The notes under the pieces were generated by a model, which ran no database searches, was not told the DNA's origin, and saw only the letters and a program-made list of their open reading frames with translations. Position numbers and translations under genes: made by a program. This document shows positions 1 to 6,237 of a DNA stretch of 6,825 nt, piece by piece; positions within the stretch are counted from its first letter, which is position 1, and each line of letters opens with the position of its first letter. The stretch spans positions 1 through 6,825 of the forward strand of contig VBKY01000342.1 in assembly GCA_005879255.1 (NCBI GenBank), given 5' to 3'. The stretch comes from Deltaproteobacteria bacterium. GTDB taxonomy: Bacteria; Desulfobacterota_B; Binatia; UBA9968.

Positions 1-2
1 CT

Positions 3-1040
3 TTAACTGTCTCGCCCAATCACCGCCCCCTTGATCCCCCCTCGCACTCGGGGGAGGAAAGCATGTCCTGAGCACCGTCGAAGGGAGGTGGGGGCGCTTC
101 GCTCAAATCGACAAACTCCGTCATCGCCTGTGGTTTTGCGATATTTGCGGCGGAAACGATTAAAGCCGGTGAATTTCTCGATGACGAAGAGCTCGTCTGG
201 ACTAACCGTTCGGTCGGTAGTTGCCGCTTGCCGGGCTTCGAACACAGAAAGCGTCCTGCCGCCACGCTTCGCCTCGTCTTCGAGGAAGCTCAGCAGTTGC
301 TTGCGTGCCTCATGGTATCTGGCATCGTCGATCATTATCAGCCGGTCTCGCGGACGCTCGAATGGCACGGTGACGATTTCTCCGACGGTGGCAGCCGGGC
401 CGTTGGTCATCAGCACGATCCGGTCGGCGAGCAACAGCGCTTCGTCAACGTCGTGCGTAACCATGAGCACGGTCTTGCGCGTTTCAGCGCAGAGCCGGAT
501 CAACTGGTCCTGCAATTCCATGCGAGTGACGACGTCAAGAAGACTGAATGGCTCGTCGAGCAGTAACACTTTCGGTTCCAGCGCAAAGGCGCGGGCGATG
601 CCGACGCGCTGGCGCATGCCGGCGGAAAGCTGTTCCGGCTGACAATCCGCAACATCGTTCAGGCCTACGGAACTGAGAAACTTATCGGCGACCGCTTTAC
701 GGTCCTTGCGTGTCTTTCGGTCATTGATCTGCTCCAGGGCAAGCAACACGTTTTCCCGCGCGCTCAGCCACGGCAGCAAGGCGGGAGCTTGAAATACCAC
801 GCCACGGTCGAGCCCTGGGCCAATAACTTCGCGGCCGGCGACAATCACTCCGCCTTCCGTGGCATCGTTCAACCCCATCGCGATCGAGAGCACGGTGGAT
901 TTGCCGCAGCCCGAGTGGCCGACGATGCAGACAAATTCGCCTTCGCTCACGCGTAGGTTAAAATCCTTGACAATGACCGAGGGGCCCTGCTCGTTATCAT
1001 AGGTTTTGCCCAGGCTGGTGAGTTCGAGAAATGGGATCAT
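3..1040 (-). CDS. nrtD: Nitrate ABC transporter ATPase, NrtD type, with repeat-encoded C-terminal tail
   Basis: One of the two ATP-hydrolysing subunits that would power nitrate uptake through NrtB at the inner membrane. The 345 residues show Walker A GHSGCGKS (41-48), Q-loop Gln84, signature LSAGM (138-142), Walker B LLLDEP with catalytic Glu163, and the switch His196 in VTHDVDE. Segments such as LADRIVLMTNGP are typical of the NrtC/NrtD/SsuB/TauB group. The ATG is 18 bases after the nrtC-like stop, and GGAGGA (1058-1053) lies 12 bases before it, slightly far. The ATPase domain ends near residue 258, where single-domain NrtD proteins normally stop. The remaining ~85 residues match nothing I know, and about residues 316-340 are translated from a G/C-rich repeat at 21-96. 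The native stop may have been lost. Family call is firm; nitrate specificity rests on the neighbours. Confidence 0.9.
   Translation of the reverse strand: MIPFLELTSLGKTYDNEQGPSVIVKDFNLRVSEGEFVCIVGHSGCGKSTVLSIAMGLNDATEGGVIVAGREVIGPGLDRGVVFQAPALLPWLSARENVLLALEQINDRKTRKDRKAVADKFLSSVGLNDVADCQPEQLSAGMRQRVGIARAFALEPKVLLLDEPFSLLDVVTRMELQDQLIRLCAETRKTVLMVTHDVDEALLLADRIVLMTNGPAATVGEIVTVPFERPRDRLIMIDDARYHEARKQLLSFLEDEAKRGGRTLSVFEARQAATTDRTVSPDELFVIEKFTGFNRFRRKYRKTTGDDGVCRFERSAPTSLRRCSGHAFLPRVRGGIKGAVIGRDS
21..96. repeat. G/C-rich inverted repeat element containing TCCTGAGC-N4-TCGAAGG
   Basis: The outer arms CGCCCCC (24-30) and GGGGGCG (90-96) are perfect inverted repeats. Inside, TCCCCC (35-40) pairs with GGGGGA (50-55), and TCCTGAGCACCGTCGAAGG occupies 66-84. 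Strings of the form CCTGAGC...GTCGAAGG and C-rich/G-rich paired runs are familiar as dispersed intergenic repeats in several bacterial lineages. Here the element lies inside the 3' end of the NrtD-like reading frame and encodes its last residues. Only one copy is in the window, so dispersal cannot be shown from this sequence. Confidence 0.5.
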
Positions 1041-1058
1041 CGATACGGTTTTTCCTCC

Positions 1059-1901
1059 TCAGTTAAGTAGGATTCCTTGCCGTTCCGGGGTCGAACCAGC
1101 AGCAGAGTCTTCCCCTCCGCGCGTTAGAATGCCCACGGTTTCGCGTCGCACCCGCTGATAGCTCGGCTCCCTGCTCAACTGCGCGTGGGAGCGTGGATGG
1201 GCAGTTTCGACGTGCACGGCCGGTCCGAGCGTCGCGCCGGGGCTGGAAGTCAACGTGTAGATCGAGTCGGCGAGCAAGATCGCTTCGTCGATATCGTTGG
1301 TGATCATCACTACGGTTTTCCGCGTTTCCATCCAGATGCGTGCCAATTCTTCCTGCAGCGTGGCGCGCGTCAGCGCATCGAGCGCGCTGAAGGGCTCGTC
1401 CATAAGCAGCACCTTGGGGTCCATCGCCAACCCTCGGGCCACGGCGACCCGCTGGCGCATGCCGCCGGAAAGTTCCCGCGGCACCTTTTTCATCGCGGCG
1501 CCGAGGTTTACTAAACGGATGTAGTGCTCGGCGCGCTCGCGTTTTTCTGATTCGCCGAGATGAGGCACCACCGCGTCGACCGCGAGGTAGACGTTCTCAA
1601 ACACGTTCATCCATGGCAGCAACGAATAGTTCTGAAAGACCACGCCGCGGTCAGGACCCGGACCGTCGATCGGCTTCCCCTCGAGCAGAATCTCGCCGAG
1701 ATCGGGCTCGATCAGTCCGGCGATCAGCGAAATCAAGGTCGTCTTACCGGACCCGGAGCGACCGACGATGCAGACAAATTCGTTTTCATCGATGGTTAAA
1801 TTGATATCGCGCAGCACCGGCAGCCGGCCGCTGCCCTCGGCGGCGGCGCGCTGAGTGCGCGCAAAGCTTTTGTCGACCCCGCGAATTTCGAGATAGGCCA
1901 T
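1059..1901 (-). CDS. nrtC: Nitrate ABC transporter ATPase, NrtC-like, single domain
   Basis: Second ABC ATPase of the nitrate importer, expected to pair with the NrtD-like subunit on the cytoplasmic face of NrtB. In the 280-residue form: Walker A GRSGSGKT (47-54), Q-loop Gln90, signature LSGGM (144-148), Walker B LLMDEP with Glu169, D-loop SALD (172-175). The switch position, His in most ABC ATPases and in the partner, is Asn202 (ITNDIDE). Cyanobacterial NrtC carries a C-terminal NrtA-like domain and is over 600 residues; this protein ends after the ATPase, so symbol C rather than D is by position only. I chose the ATG at 1901 over a TTG at 1907, because GAGG (1913-1910), overlapping the nrtB stop, is 8 bases from the ATG but only 2 from the TTG. 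The stop TGA abuts the ribosome site of the next gene, suggesting translational coupling. Confidence 0.88.
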   Translation of the reverse strand: MAYLEIRGVDKSFARTQRAAAEGSGRLPVLRDINLTIDENEFVCIVGRSGSGKTTLISLIAGLIEPDLGEILLEGKPIDGPGPDRGVVFQNYSLLPWMNVFENVYLAVDAVVPHLGESEKRERAEHYIRLVNLGAAMKKVPRELSGGMRQRVAVARGLAMDPKVLLMDEPFSALDALTRATLQEELARIWMETRKTVVMITNDIDEAILLADSIYTLTSSPGATLGPAVHVETAHPRSHAQLSREPSYQRVRRETVGILTRGGEDSAAGSTPERQGILLN

Positions 1902-1909
1902 GAGCAAAA

Positions 1910-1913
1910 CCTC
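1910..1913 (-). promoter_or_regulatory. Ribosome binding site deciding the nrtC-like start
   Basis: GAGG on the minus strand overlaps the TGA stop of nrtB (1914-1912). Its 8-base spacing to the ATG at 1901 is normal. The alternative TTG at 1907 would be only 2 bases away, so the shorter protein is preferred. Confidence 0.6.
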
Positions 1914-2685
1914 AAGCCGTCTTAAAGCGCCGCTCGACCACGCCCATCAGGCGGTCCAAGCCAAACCCGATAAGACCGATCGTGATGATGGATAGGAGAA
2001 TGTGCGAGTAGACCAGGCTGTTATATTCTTGCCAGAGGAAGCCGCCCACGCCGGGAGCGCCGGTGAGCATTTCTGAGGCGACGATGACCAGCCAAGCTAG
2101 ACCGAGAGAGAGCCGATATCCGGTGAAAACGTACGGTAGAGAACCGGGAATGATGATGCGTCTGAGGGTCTTCAACCGGGAAAGCTTCAGCACCTTGCCG
2201 ACATTGAGATACTCGGGGCTGATACTTCTAACTCCGACCGCTGTATTGATCACCGTGGGCCACATGGCGCAGGTGGCGATGGTAAAAATGGCGGCCGGTT
2301 CCGACTGCCTGAAGATGACCAACCCCAACGGCAGCCAAGCCAACGGGGAAATCGGCCGCAAGATTTGAATCACCGGATCGAAGGTCCTATCAAAAATCCC
2401 GGAAAGTCCCAGGAGAAATCCCAGCGGCGTCCCGATAATGATCGCGAGTAGAAATCCCTTCGCGACGCGGATCAGGCTTAAAAACGCGAACCTGCCGATT
2501 CCCTGATTCATCTCACCGTCTTTGAAAAATGGATTGAGGATGTAAAGCTTGCTCTCTTCCCAGGTTTTCATCGGCGACGGCAGATCCCGCGCGATGGTCG
2601 TACTGATCATCGTCCAGATCAGCAGCATGACGCCGATGCCCGTTAGAGGCAGAACCAGGGTGGCAAAATCGATTCGCTTGGTCAT
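1912..2685 (-). CDS. nrtB: Nitrate ABC transporter permease NrtB
   Basis: Inner-membrane channel subunit of a nitrate/nitrite (NrtB/SsuC/TauC-type) importer, 257 residues, a normal length. Hydrophobic segments are visible at about 9-28, 74-96, 110-125, 130-150, 190-208 and 228-245. The cytoplasmic EAA-type loop that docks the ATPases runs about 151-184, with GVRSISPEYLNVGKVL and the IIIPGSLP end. The ATG follows the nrtA stop by 9 bases. The sequence TAGAGGTGCAAAATG shows that the nrtA stop overlaps the AGAGG ribosome site, a tight coupled arrangement. Substrate choice (nitrate rather than sulfonate, bicarbonate or cyanate) is inferred from the adjacent NrtA and NirA. Confidence 0.92.
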   Translation of the reverse strand: MTKRIDFATLVLPLTGIGVMLLIWTMISTTIARDLPSPMKTWEESKLYILNPFFKDGEMNQGIGRFAFLSLIRVAKGFLLAIIIGTPLGFLLGLSGIFDRTFDPVIQILRPISPLAWLPLGLVIFRQSEPAAIFTIATCAMWPTVINTAVGVRSISPEYLNVGKVLKLSRLKTLRRIIIPGSLPYVFTGYRLSLGLAWLVIVASEMLTGAPGVGGFLWQEYNSLVYSHILLSIITIGLIGFGLDRLMGVVERRFKTA

Positions 2686-2694
2686 TTTGCACCT

Positions 2695-3972
2695 CTACGC
2701 GATGCTGTTGATAGGAAACTTTTTGGCGTACTCTTCCGGCTTGCTCGGATCGAACTCGACGCCGTCGAACAGCGTCTCTTTCTTCATGTCTTCTTTTGGC
2801 ATCGCTATGCCCAGCTCTTTTGCGACCTCACGTTGAAGCTCGGGTCGGAGCACTTGATTGACCAGACCTTTGTAATCGGGCGCCTCTTTCACCATGCCCC
2901 AGCGGCGAAACTGCGACAGCCACCACACGCCGTGAGATTTCCATGGAAAGTTCGTATTGCGCACAAAAAATGTCATGTAGTTCGGATCCTTTTCTTTCCG
3001 CCCGTCGCCATAATCGTAATCTCCCAGCATGCGCCCGAGGATTACTTCTTTCTGGGTATTGATATATTGCGGGCGCGACACCACCTCTGCCATATGCGGG
3101 CGGTTCTCCAATTTGTCGATGTGCTGGCTCGACTCGAACATCGCCCGCAGGATCGCCTTGACCGTCTTGGGGTTTTTGTCGGCGAACTCTTCGGTGAACG
3201 CGAGCACCTTCTCGGGATGGTCCTTCCACATCTGCTGCGTGGTAATTGCCGTAAAACCGATGCCATCGGCGATGGCGCGCGCGTTCCATGGCTCGCCGAC
3301 GCAAAAGCCATCCATCTTGCCGACCTTCATATTTGCCACCATTTGCGGCGGCGGTATGGTGATCAACGTCACGTCTTTGTCCGGATGTATTCCGCCCGAG
3401 CCGAGCCAATAGCGCGTCCACATCGCGTGCGTGCCGGGCGGAAACGTCATCGCGAAAGTCATCGGCGTGCCGGCCTTCTTGGCTTGTTCAACCAGGGGCT
3501 TGAGCGTCTGCGGCGTCTTCGCGCCTTTCGTCAACAGCTCCTTCTCCAGTGTAATCGCCTGACCGTTGCGATTGAGGACAAACGGAATGACCAGGTTCTT
3601 CTTCGGCGAGCCCAAGAGTCCCATCGTTGAGGCGAAAGGCATGCCAAAGAGCATGTGCGTCGAGTGGTTTTCGCCGAGCGTCAATCGGTCGCGGATAACC
3701 GCCCAGGATGCTTCTTTCGAAATGATCGATTCGATTCCGTGTTTTTTGAACAAGCCCAATTCATGCGCCATCACGATCGACGAGCAGTCGGTCAAGGCGA
3801 TGATACCAAACCGGACACTGGTTGTTTCAGGGCCGTCAGCCGCATAGGCGCCCCCGATCCAACCCTCTGGCATACCGGCCAGCAAGGCGCCCACGGCCCC
3901 AGTCGAGAATTTAAGAAAATTCCGCCGCGTAATCTCTTTCGAGTTTTTTCGCTTGGTTTTTTCAGCCGCCAT
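2695..3972 (-). CDS. nrtA: Tat-exported nitrate-binding protein NrtA
   Basis: Solute-binding protein that would capture nitrate, possibly nitrite, outside the inner membrane and deliver it to NrtB. The 425-residue form begins with a twin-arginine signal: RRNFLK at 16-21, a hydrophobic stretch to about 33, and a likely cleavage after AYA (42-44). The mature part is a classic NrtA/CmpA protein: FGIIALTDCSS (55-65), SKEASWAVIRD (85-95), NRNGQAITL (134-142), PPGTHAMW (178-185), CVGEPWN (224-230). Family members bind the oxyanion with Trp, Gln and His at such positions; Trp90, Gln138 and His182 are the likely equivalents. The ATG overlaps the nirA TAA by one base and has GGAGGG just before it. A GTG at 4050 would extend the frame 26 codons into nirA and is unlikely. 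CmpA (bicarbonate) is the main alternative, made improbable by nirA and the NasT-type leader. Confidence 0.93.
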   Translation of the reverse strand: MAAEKTKRKNSKEITRRNFLKFSTGAVGALLAGMPEGWIGGAYAADGPETTSVRFGIIALTDCSSIVMAHELGLFKKHGIESIISKEASWAVIRDRLTLGENHSTHMLFGMPFASTMGLLGSPKKNLVIPFVLNRNGQAITLEKELLTKGAKTPQTLKPLVEQAKKAGTPMTFAMTFPPGTHAMWTRYWLGSGGIHPDKDVTLITIPPPQMVANMKVGKMDGFCVGEPWNARAIADGIGFTAITTQQMWKDHPEKVLAFTEEFADKNPKTVKAILRAMFESSQHIDKLENRPHMAEVVSRPQYINTQKEVILGRMLGDYDYGDGRKEKDPNYMTFFVRNTNFPWKSHGVWWLSQFRRWGMVKEAPDYKGLVNQVLRPELQREVAKELGIAMPKEDMKKETLFDGVEFDPSKPEEYAKKFPINSIA

Positions 3973-5819
3973 TATCCCTCCACTGTAATTTGCTCGCCGT
4001 GCGCGACCAATTTGAAAACTTTCACCTTTAGCTTCGGATCCGTCGAGCACGCTCCGGTCTTGAGATCAAACTTATATCTGTGGAGAGGGCAGACCACTTC
4101 GCCATTTTCGATCCAGCCGTTGCACAATTGGCCGCCTTCGTGCGGACAGATATTTTGAATGCCGTAGAGTTGTCCGTTATTTTTGAAAACAGCCATTTCT
4201 TCACCTCTCGTACGAAGTAACTTCGCCGACCCTTCGGCAATCTCTTGAGGTCGAATGCTAGGCGGCGCCGGCTCGGGAGCGGCTTTGACGGGCACCGGCT
4301 CGGGTTGAGGAATTTTTCTTAACTGCTGACGCATCGCCTTAAAGGCGCCGTATTTCGCCAACCCGGCGATGACGTCAGCCAATTCCTCACATGGCACATC
4401 TTCCATGATCTTCGCCGGGAAATTCGCTTCACTGCCGGCAGCGCCGCCGGCGAACACATCGACGGCCTCGACGACTTCACCGTTGAGCTTGATGTTCTTT
4501 CCCAACAGTCCAATGTCGGCCACTGCGTGATTGCCGCAGCCCGCGGGACATCCGGACCAGTGCATGCGCAGCGGCTGCGTCTTGCCTAATTTGGTTTCCA
4601 GTACCCGCGCGGTTTTCAGCGCCCACCCTTTGGTTTCGATCAACGCAAAGTGGCAGTAATCCATGCCCGTGCAGCTCACCAGACCGCGCATGACCTCGGA
4701 AGGATCGTATCGTAGCTCCTGGAGCAGAGGCTCCTGGGTGAGCTCGCCGATCATGCTGTCGGGCACGTTGGGAATGATGATATTTTGCCCGACGGTCAGA
4801 CGGAGCTGACCGTTACCGTAGATTTCGGCCAATTCCGCAATCTGCAGCATCTGTTCCGAGGTCATACGCCCGACAGGCACAGCCAGACCCACATAGTTAA
4901 GACCTGCCTGCTTCTGGCGAAACACACCGACATGGTCGGTGTGTTTCGGCGCGCGTTGATCTTTACCCGCGGAGGCAAGCGGGCGATCAACGCGACGTTC
5001 CAATTCGGTGCGAAATTTTTCCACTCCCCAGTTTTCGATGAGAAAAGCCAAGCGCGCCTTGGTGCGCAGCTCCCGCGCGCCATGATCGCGAAAGATCAGT
5101 ACGATGTGGCTGCAAACCGCCGCGGCTTCTTCCGCGGTGACAAAAAGATTGAGCGGCGAGGCGATGCGAAATCCGCCGGAGCCCATCTTCCCGCCCACAG
5201 CAACGTTGAACCCTTTGATCTCGGCTCCGCCGATTTCTTTTGTCGCCGGTGTAAGCGCGATGTCTTGGGCTTCGGCGTGGGTGCACGCTTCCTTGCAGCC
5301 GGTGATGGTGACGTTGAACTTTCTCGGCAGATTGGTATACGCCTTGTTGCCGACGAACATTTGGTTAAACTCTCGCACCACCGCCGAGGCATCGAAGAGC
5401 TCGTTGGGCGTCAATCCGGCAACCGGACAGCCGATGACGCCGCGGATATTGTCCATGCCGGTCTGCAGCGAAATGAGATCCACCGCCCCCAGTCTGTGCC
5501 AAATTTCCGGCACATCGTTGATTGCGAACCAGCGCAACTGGATCTGTTGACGCGTGGTCAGGTCGGCAAATCCTTTGCCGAACTCGCCGCTGATTTCACT
5601 GATGGTGCGCAGCTGCATGGCGCTCAAAAAGCCGTTCGGGATGCGCAATCGCATCATGAAGTGACCGGGGGTTTGGCGGCGAAAAAACACTCCGGCCCAT
5701 TTCATACGTTCCTTGTCGCCGTCGGAGATTTTCTCCCATCCTTCGGCGGCGTAACGAGGAATGTCGTCCAAAATGTCCAGACCGTCTTTTTCCTTTTTGT
5801 ATTCCTCGATCTTGTTCAT
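3972..5819 (-). CDS. nirA: Ferredoxin-type nitrite reductase with C-terminal Rieske [2Fe-2S] domain
   Basis: Cytoplasmic siroheme enzyme reducing nitrite to ammonium with six electrons. Residues about 1-500 form a complete NirA: TTRQQIQLRW (88-97), LPRKFNVTITGC (164-175), and the siroheme/[4Fe-4S] ligands Cys383-x5-Cys389 and Cys424-x3-Cys428 (SCTGMDYC, SGCPAGC). The Arg-Lys-aromatic-Asn motif at 166-169 corresponds to one characteristic of nitrite rather than sulfite reductases. A Pro/Ala/Glu linker (503-522) leads to a complete NirD-like Rieske domain (about 523-615) with Cys558-Pro-His560 and Cys577-Pro-Leu-His580. Plant and cyanobacterial NirA are usually about 510-590 residues without a Rieske module; NirD Rieske proteins normally serve NADH-dependent NirB. 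The start is forced: an in-frame TAA lies upstream with no other start between. The Shine-Dalgarno is weak (GAGCGAG) and lies in a small hairpin. First main gene of the operon. Confidence 0.95.
   Translation of the reverse strand: MNKIEEYKKEKDGLDILDDIPRYAAEGWEKISDGDKERMKWAGVFFRRQTPGHFMMRLRIPNGFLSAMQLRTISEISGEFGKGFADLTTRQQIQLRWFAINDVPEIWHRLGAVDLISLQTGMDNIRGVIGCPVAGLTPNELFDASAVVREFNQMFVGNKAYTNLPRKFNVTITGCKEACTHAEAQDIALTPATKEIGGAEIKGFNVAVGGKMGSGGFRIASPLNLFVTAEEAAAVCSHIVLIFRDHGARELRTKARLAFLIENWGVEKFRTELERRVDRPLASAGKDQRAPKHTDHVGVFRQKQAGLNYVGLAVPVGRMTSEQMLQIAELAEIYGNGQLRLTVGQNIIIPNVPDSMIGELTQEPLLQELRYDPSEVMRGLVSCTGMDYCHFALIETKGWALKTARVLETKLGKTQPLRMHWSGCPAGCGNHAVADIGLLGKNIKLNGEVVEAVDVFAGGAAGSEANFPAKIMEDVPCEELADVIAGLAKYGAFKAMRQQLRKIPQPEPVPVKAAPEPAPPSIRPQEIAEGSAKLLRTRGEEMAVFKNNGQLYGIQNICPHEGGQLCNGWIENGEVVCPLHRYKFDLKTGACSTDPKLKVKVFKLVAHGEQITVEG
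3976..3981 (-). promoter_or_regulatory. Ribosome binding site that fixes the nrtA start
   Basis: GGAGGG lies within the last codons of nirA, with three bases (ATA) between it and the ATG at 3972-3970. The spacing is short, but the match is strong and the start leaves an intact Tat signal peptide. The nirA stop and nrtA start share one base (TAATG), which implies translational coupling. Confidence 0.65.
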
Positions 5820-5923
5820 GGCTCGCTCAGAGCGTAAGCAACTACTGGCGATTGTTTAGGTATCTAAATTTTGCAGGATCGGAATTAGCTAAGAGTCTTT
5901 TTGACGGGCTACTTCTACCGCGT

Positions 5924-6121
5924 TCATTTCCATAACGGCCAAGCTTTGGTTCGACGTCGACTCACGCGGCTGATTCTCGGCACTTCGAGATCGAAGCATT
6001 TCGCCATTTCCAACACCGGCAGTTTGGGGATATCCCGGTCCGCCTGGTCGCCGAAAACTTCCGCCAAGAAAAGAATGTTATCGAGAATCTTGCCGGTCAT
6101 GCTCTTTTCACGCGCTCTCAT
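5924..6121 (-). CDS. Possible small leader-region protein, 65 residues, unknown function
   Basis: I do not recognise this protein. From the ATG at 6121 the frame gives 65 residues, with AAGGGG nine bases upstream as a plausible ribosome site. The middle (about 8-48, MTGKILDNILFLAEVFGDQ onward) looks amphipathic, with a natural mix of acidic and hydrophobic residues. The end is basic and Trp-rich (SRRRTKAWPLWK). There is no signal peptide or cysteine motif. It lies after the attenuator terminator and 104 bases before nirA, so it would be transcribed only when the terminator is bypassed. It could be a small co-regulated protein, a remnant of an older gene, or chance. A TTG at 6226 in the same frame would start inside the promoter region and is unlikely. 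Between it and nirA (5820-5923) I see only two short dyads. Confidence 0.4.
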   Translation of the reverse strand: MRAREKSMTGKILDNILFLAEVFGDQADRDIPKLPVLEMAKCFDLEVPRISRVSRRRTKAWPLWK

Positions 6122-6146
6122 CTTTGCGATCCCCTTTCCGTTCAAC

Positions 6147-6180
6147 AAAAAGGCGCTGCATCGTATTACCGATGAGCGCC
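6147..6180 (-). terminator. Intrinsic terminator (attenuator) in the nirA leader
   Basis: On the minus strand GGCGCTCATCG (6180-6170) pairs with CGATG-C-AGCGCC (6163-6152): an 11-bp stem with one bulged C, a six-base loop GTAATA, then TTTTT (6151-6147). It ends about 65 bases after the predicted transcription start and more than 320 bases before nirA, so it acts on the leader and not at a gene end. Its 5' arm is the loop and 3' arm of the preceding hexaloop hairpin, so the two structures cannot coexist. That makes it a regulated terminator controlled by NasT. Confidence 0.87.
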
Positions 6181-6211
6181 CTTGCTCAACGAAAGCTTCG
6201 TTGCTCTCGTT
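6173..6211 (-). promoter_or_regulatory. ANTAR-type tandem hexaloop RNA target for NasT antitermination
   Basis: Hairpin P1: AACGAGAGC (6211-6203), loop AACGAA (6202-6197), GCTTTCGTT (6196-6188); nine pairs including one G-T. Hairpin P2: TGAGC (6188-6184), loop AAGGGC (6183-6178), GCTCA (6177-6173); five pairs, with three more possible beyond a T-T mismatch at the cost of P1. Both loops have A at position 1 and G at position 4 and both are closed by C-G. Known ANTAR-protein RNA targets are two adjacent hairpins with hexanucleotide loops conserved at exactly these positions, the second overlapping a terminator. P2 shares 6180-6173 with the terminator's 5' arm. A NasT-type ANTAR gene lies just upstream. 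Expected behaviour is that active NasT stabilises P1/P2 and allows readthrough into nirA-nrtABCD. Confidence 0.85.
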
Positions 6212-6221
6212 TGTAGAAATC

Positions 6222-6237
6222 AGCAATCGTTATGCCA
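6222..6237 (-). promoter_or_regulatory. Sigma-54 (RpoN) promoter of the nirA-nrt operon
   Basis: TGGCAT-AACGA-TTGCT matches the consensus TGGCAC-N5-TTGCW at all but one base, with GG and GC separated by exactly ten bases (GG 6236-6235, GC 6224-6223). Counting from the -12 C places the start at about 6211, an A that is the first base of hairpin P1. That agreement between two independently found elements supports both. A sigma-54 promoter implies an enhancer-binding activator such as NtrC. Confidence 0.75.

Noticed and set aside
31..642. 203-codon plus-strand ORF opposite nrtD
   Set aside because: Ser/Arg-rich low-complexity translation antisense to the ABC ATPase motifs; a frame shadow.
2833..3630. 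265-codon plus-strand ORF opposite nrtA
   Set aside because: His/Arg-rich composition and no domain, and it lies wholly inside a well-supported NrtA gene.
2695..4050. GTG start at 4050 for nrtA
   Set aside because: It would add 26 residues before the Tat signal and overlap nirA by 79 bases. The ATG at 3972 has a strong ribosome site and a normal signal peptide.
4785..5837. 350-codon plus-strand ORF opposite nirA
   Set aside because: It is antisense to a clearly conserved enzyme with intact cofactor ligands; its translation shows no recognisable domain. Long antisense frames are common in GC-rich genes.
5855..5868. TTTAG-GTAT-CTAAA dyad in the late leader
   Set aside because: Five-pair A/T-rich stem without a T-run or a known operator match; too weak to call.
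6190..6206. Alternative hairpin CAACGAA-GCT-TTCGTTG overlapping P1
   Set aside because: The real seven-pair arms span 6204-6188. The P1 fold (nine pairs, hexaloop with A1 and G4) is longer and matches the ANTAR target pattern, so this shorter fold is probably incidental.
5924..6226. Longer TTG-started version (100 codons) of the small leader ORF
   Set aside because: The TTG at 6226 lies within the sigma-54 -12 element, upstream of the predicted transcription start, so it would not be on the mRNA.
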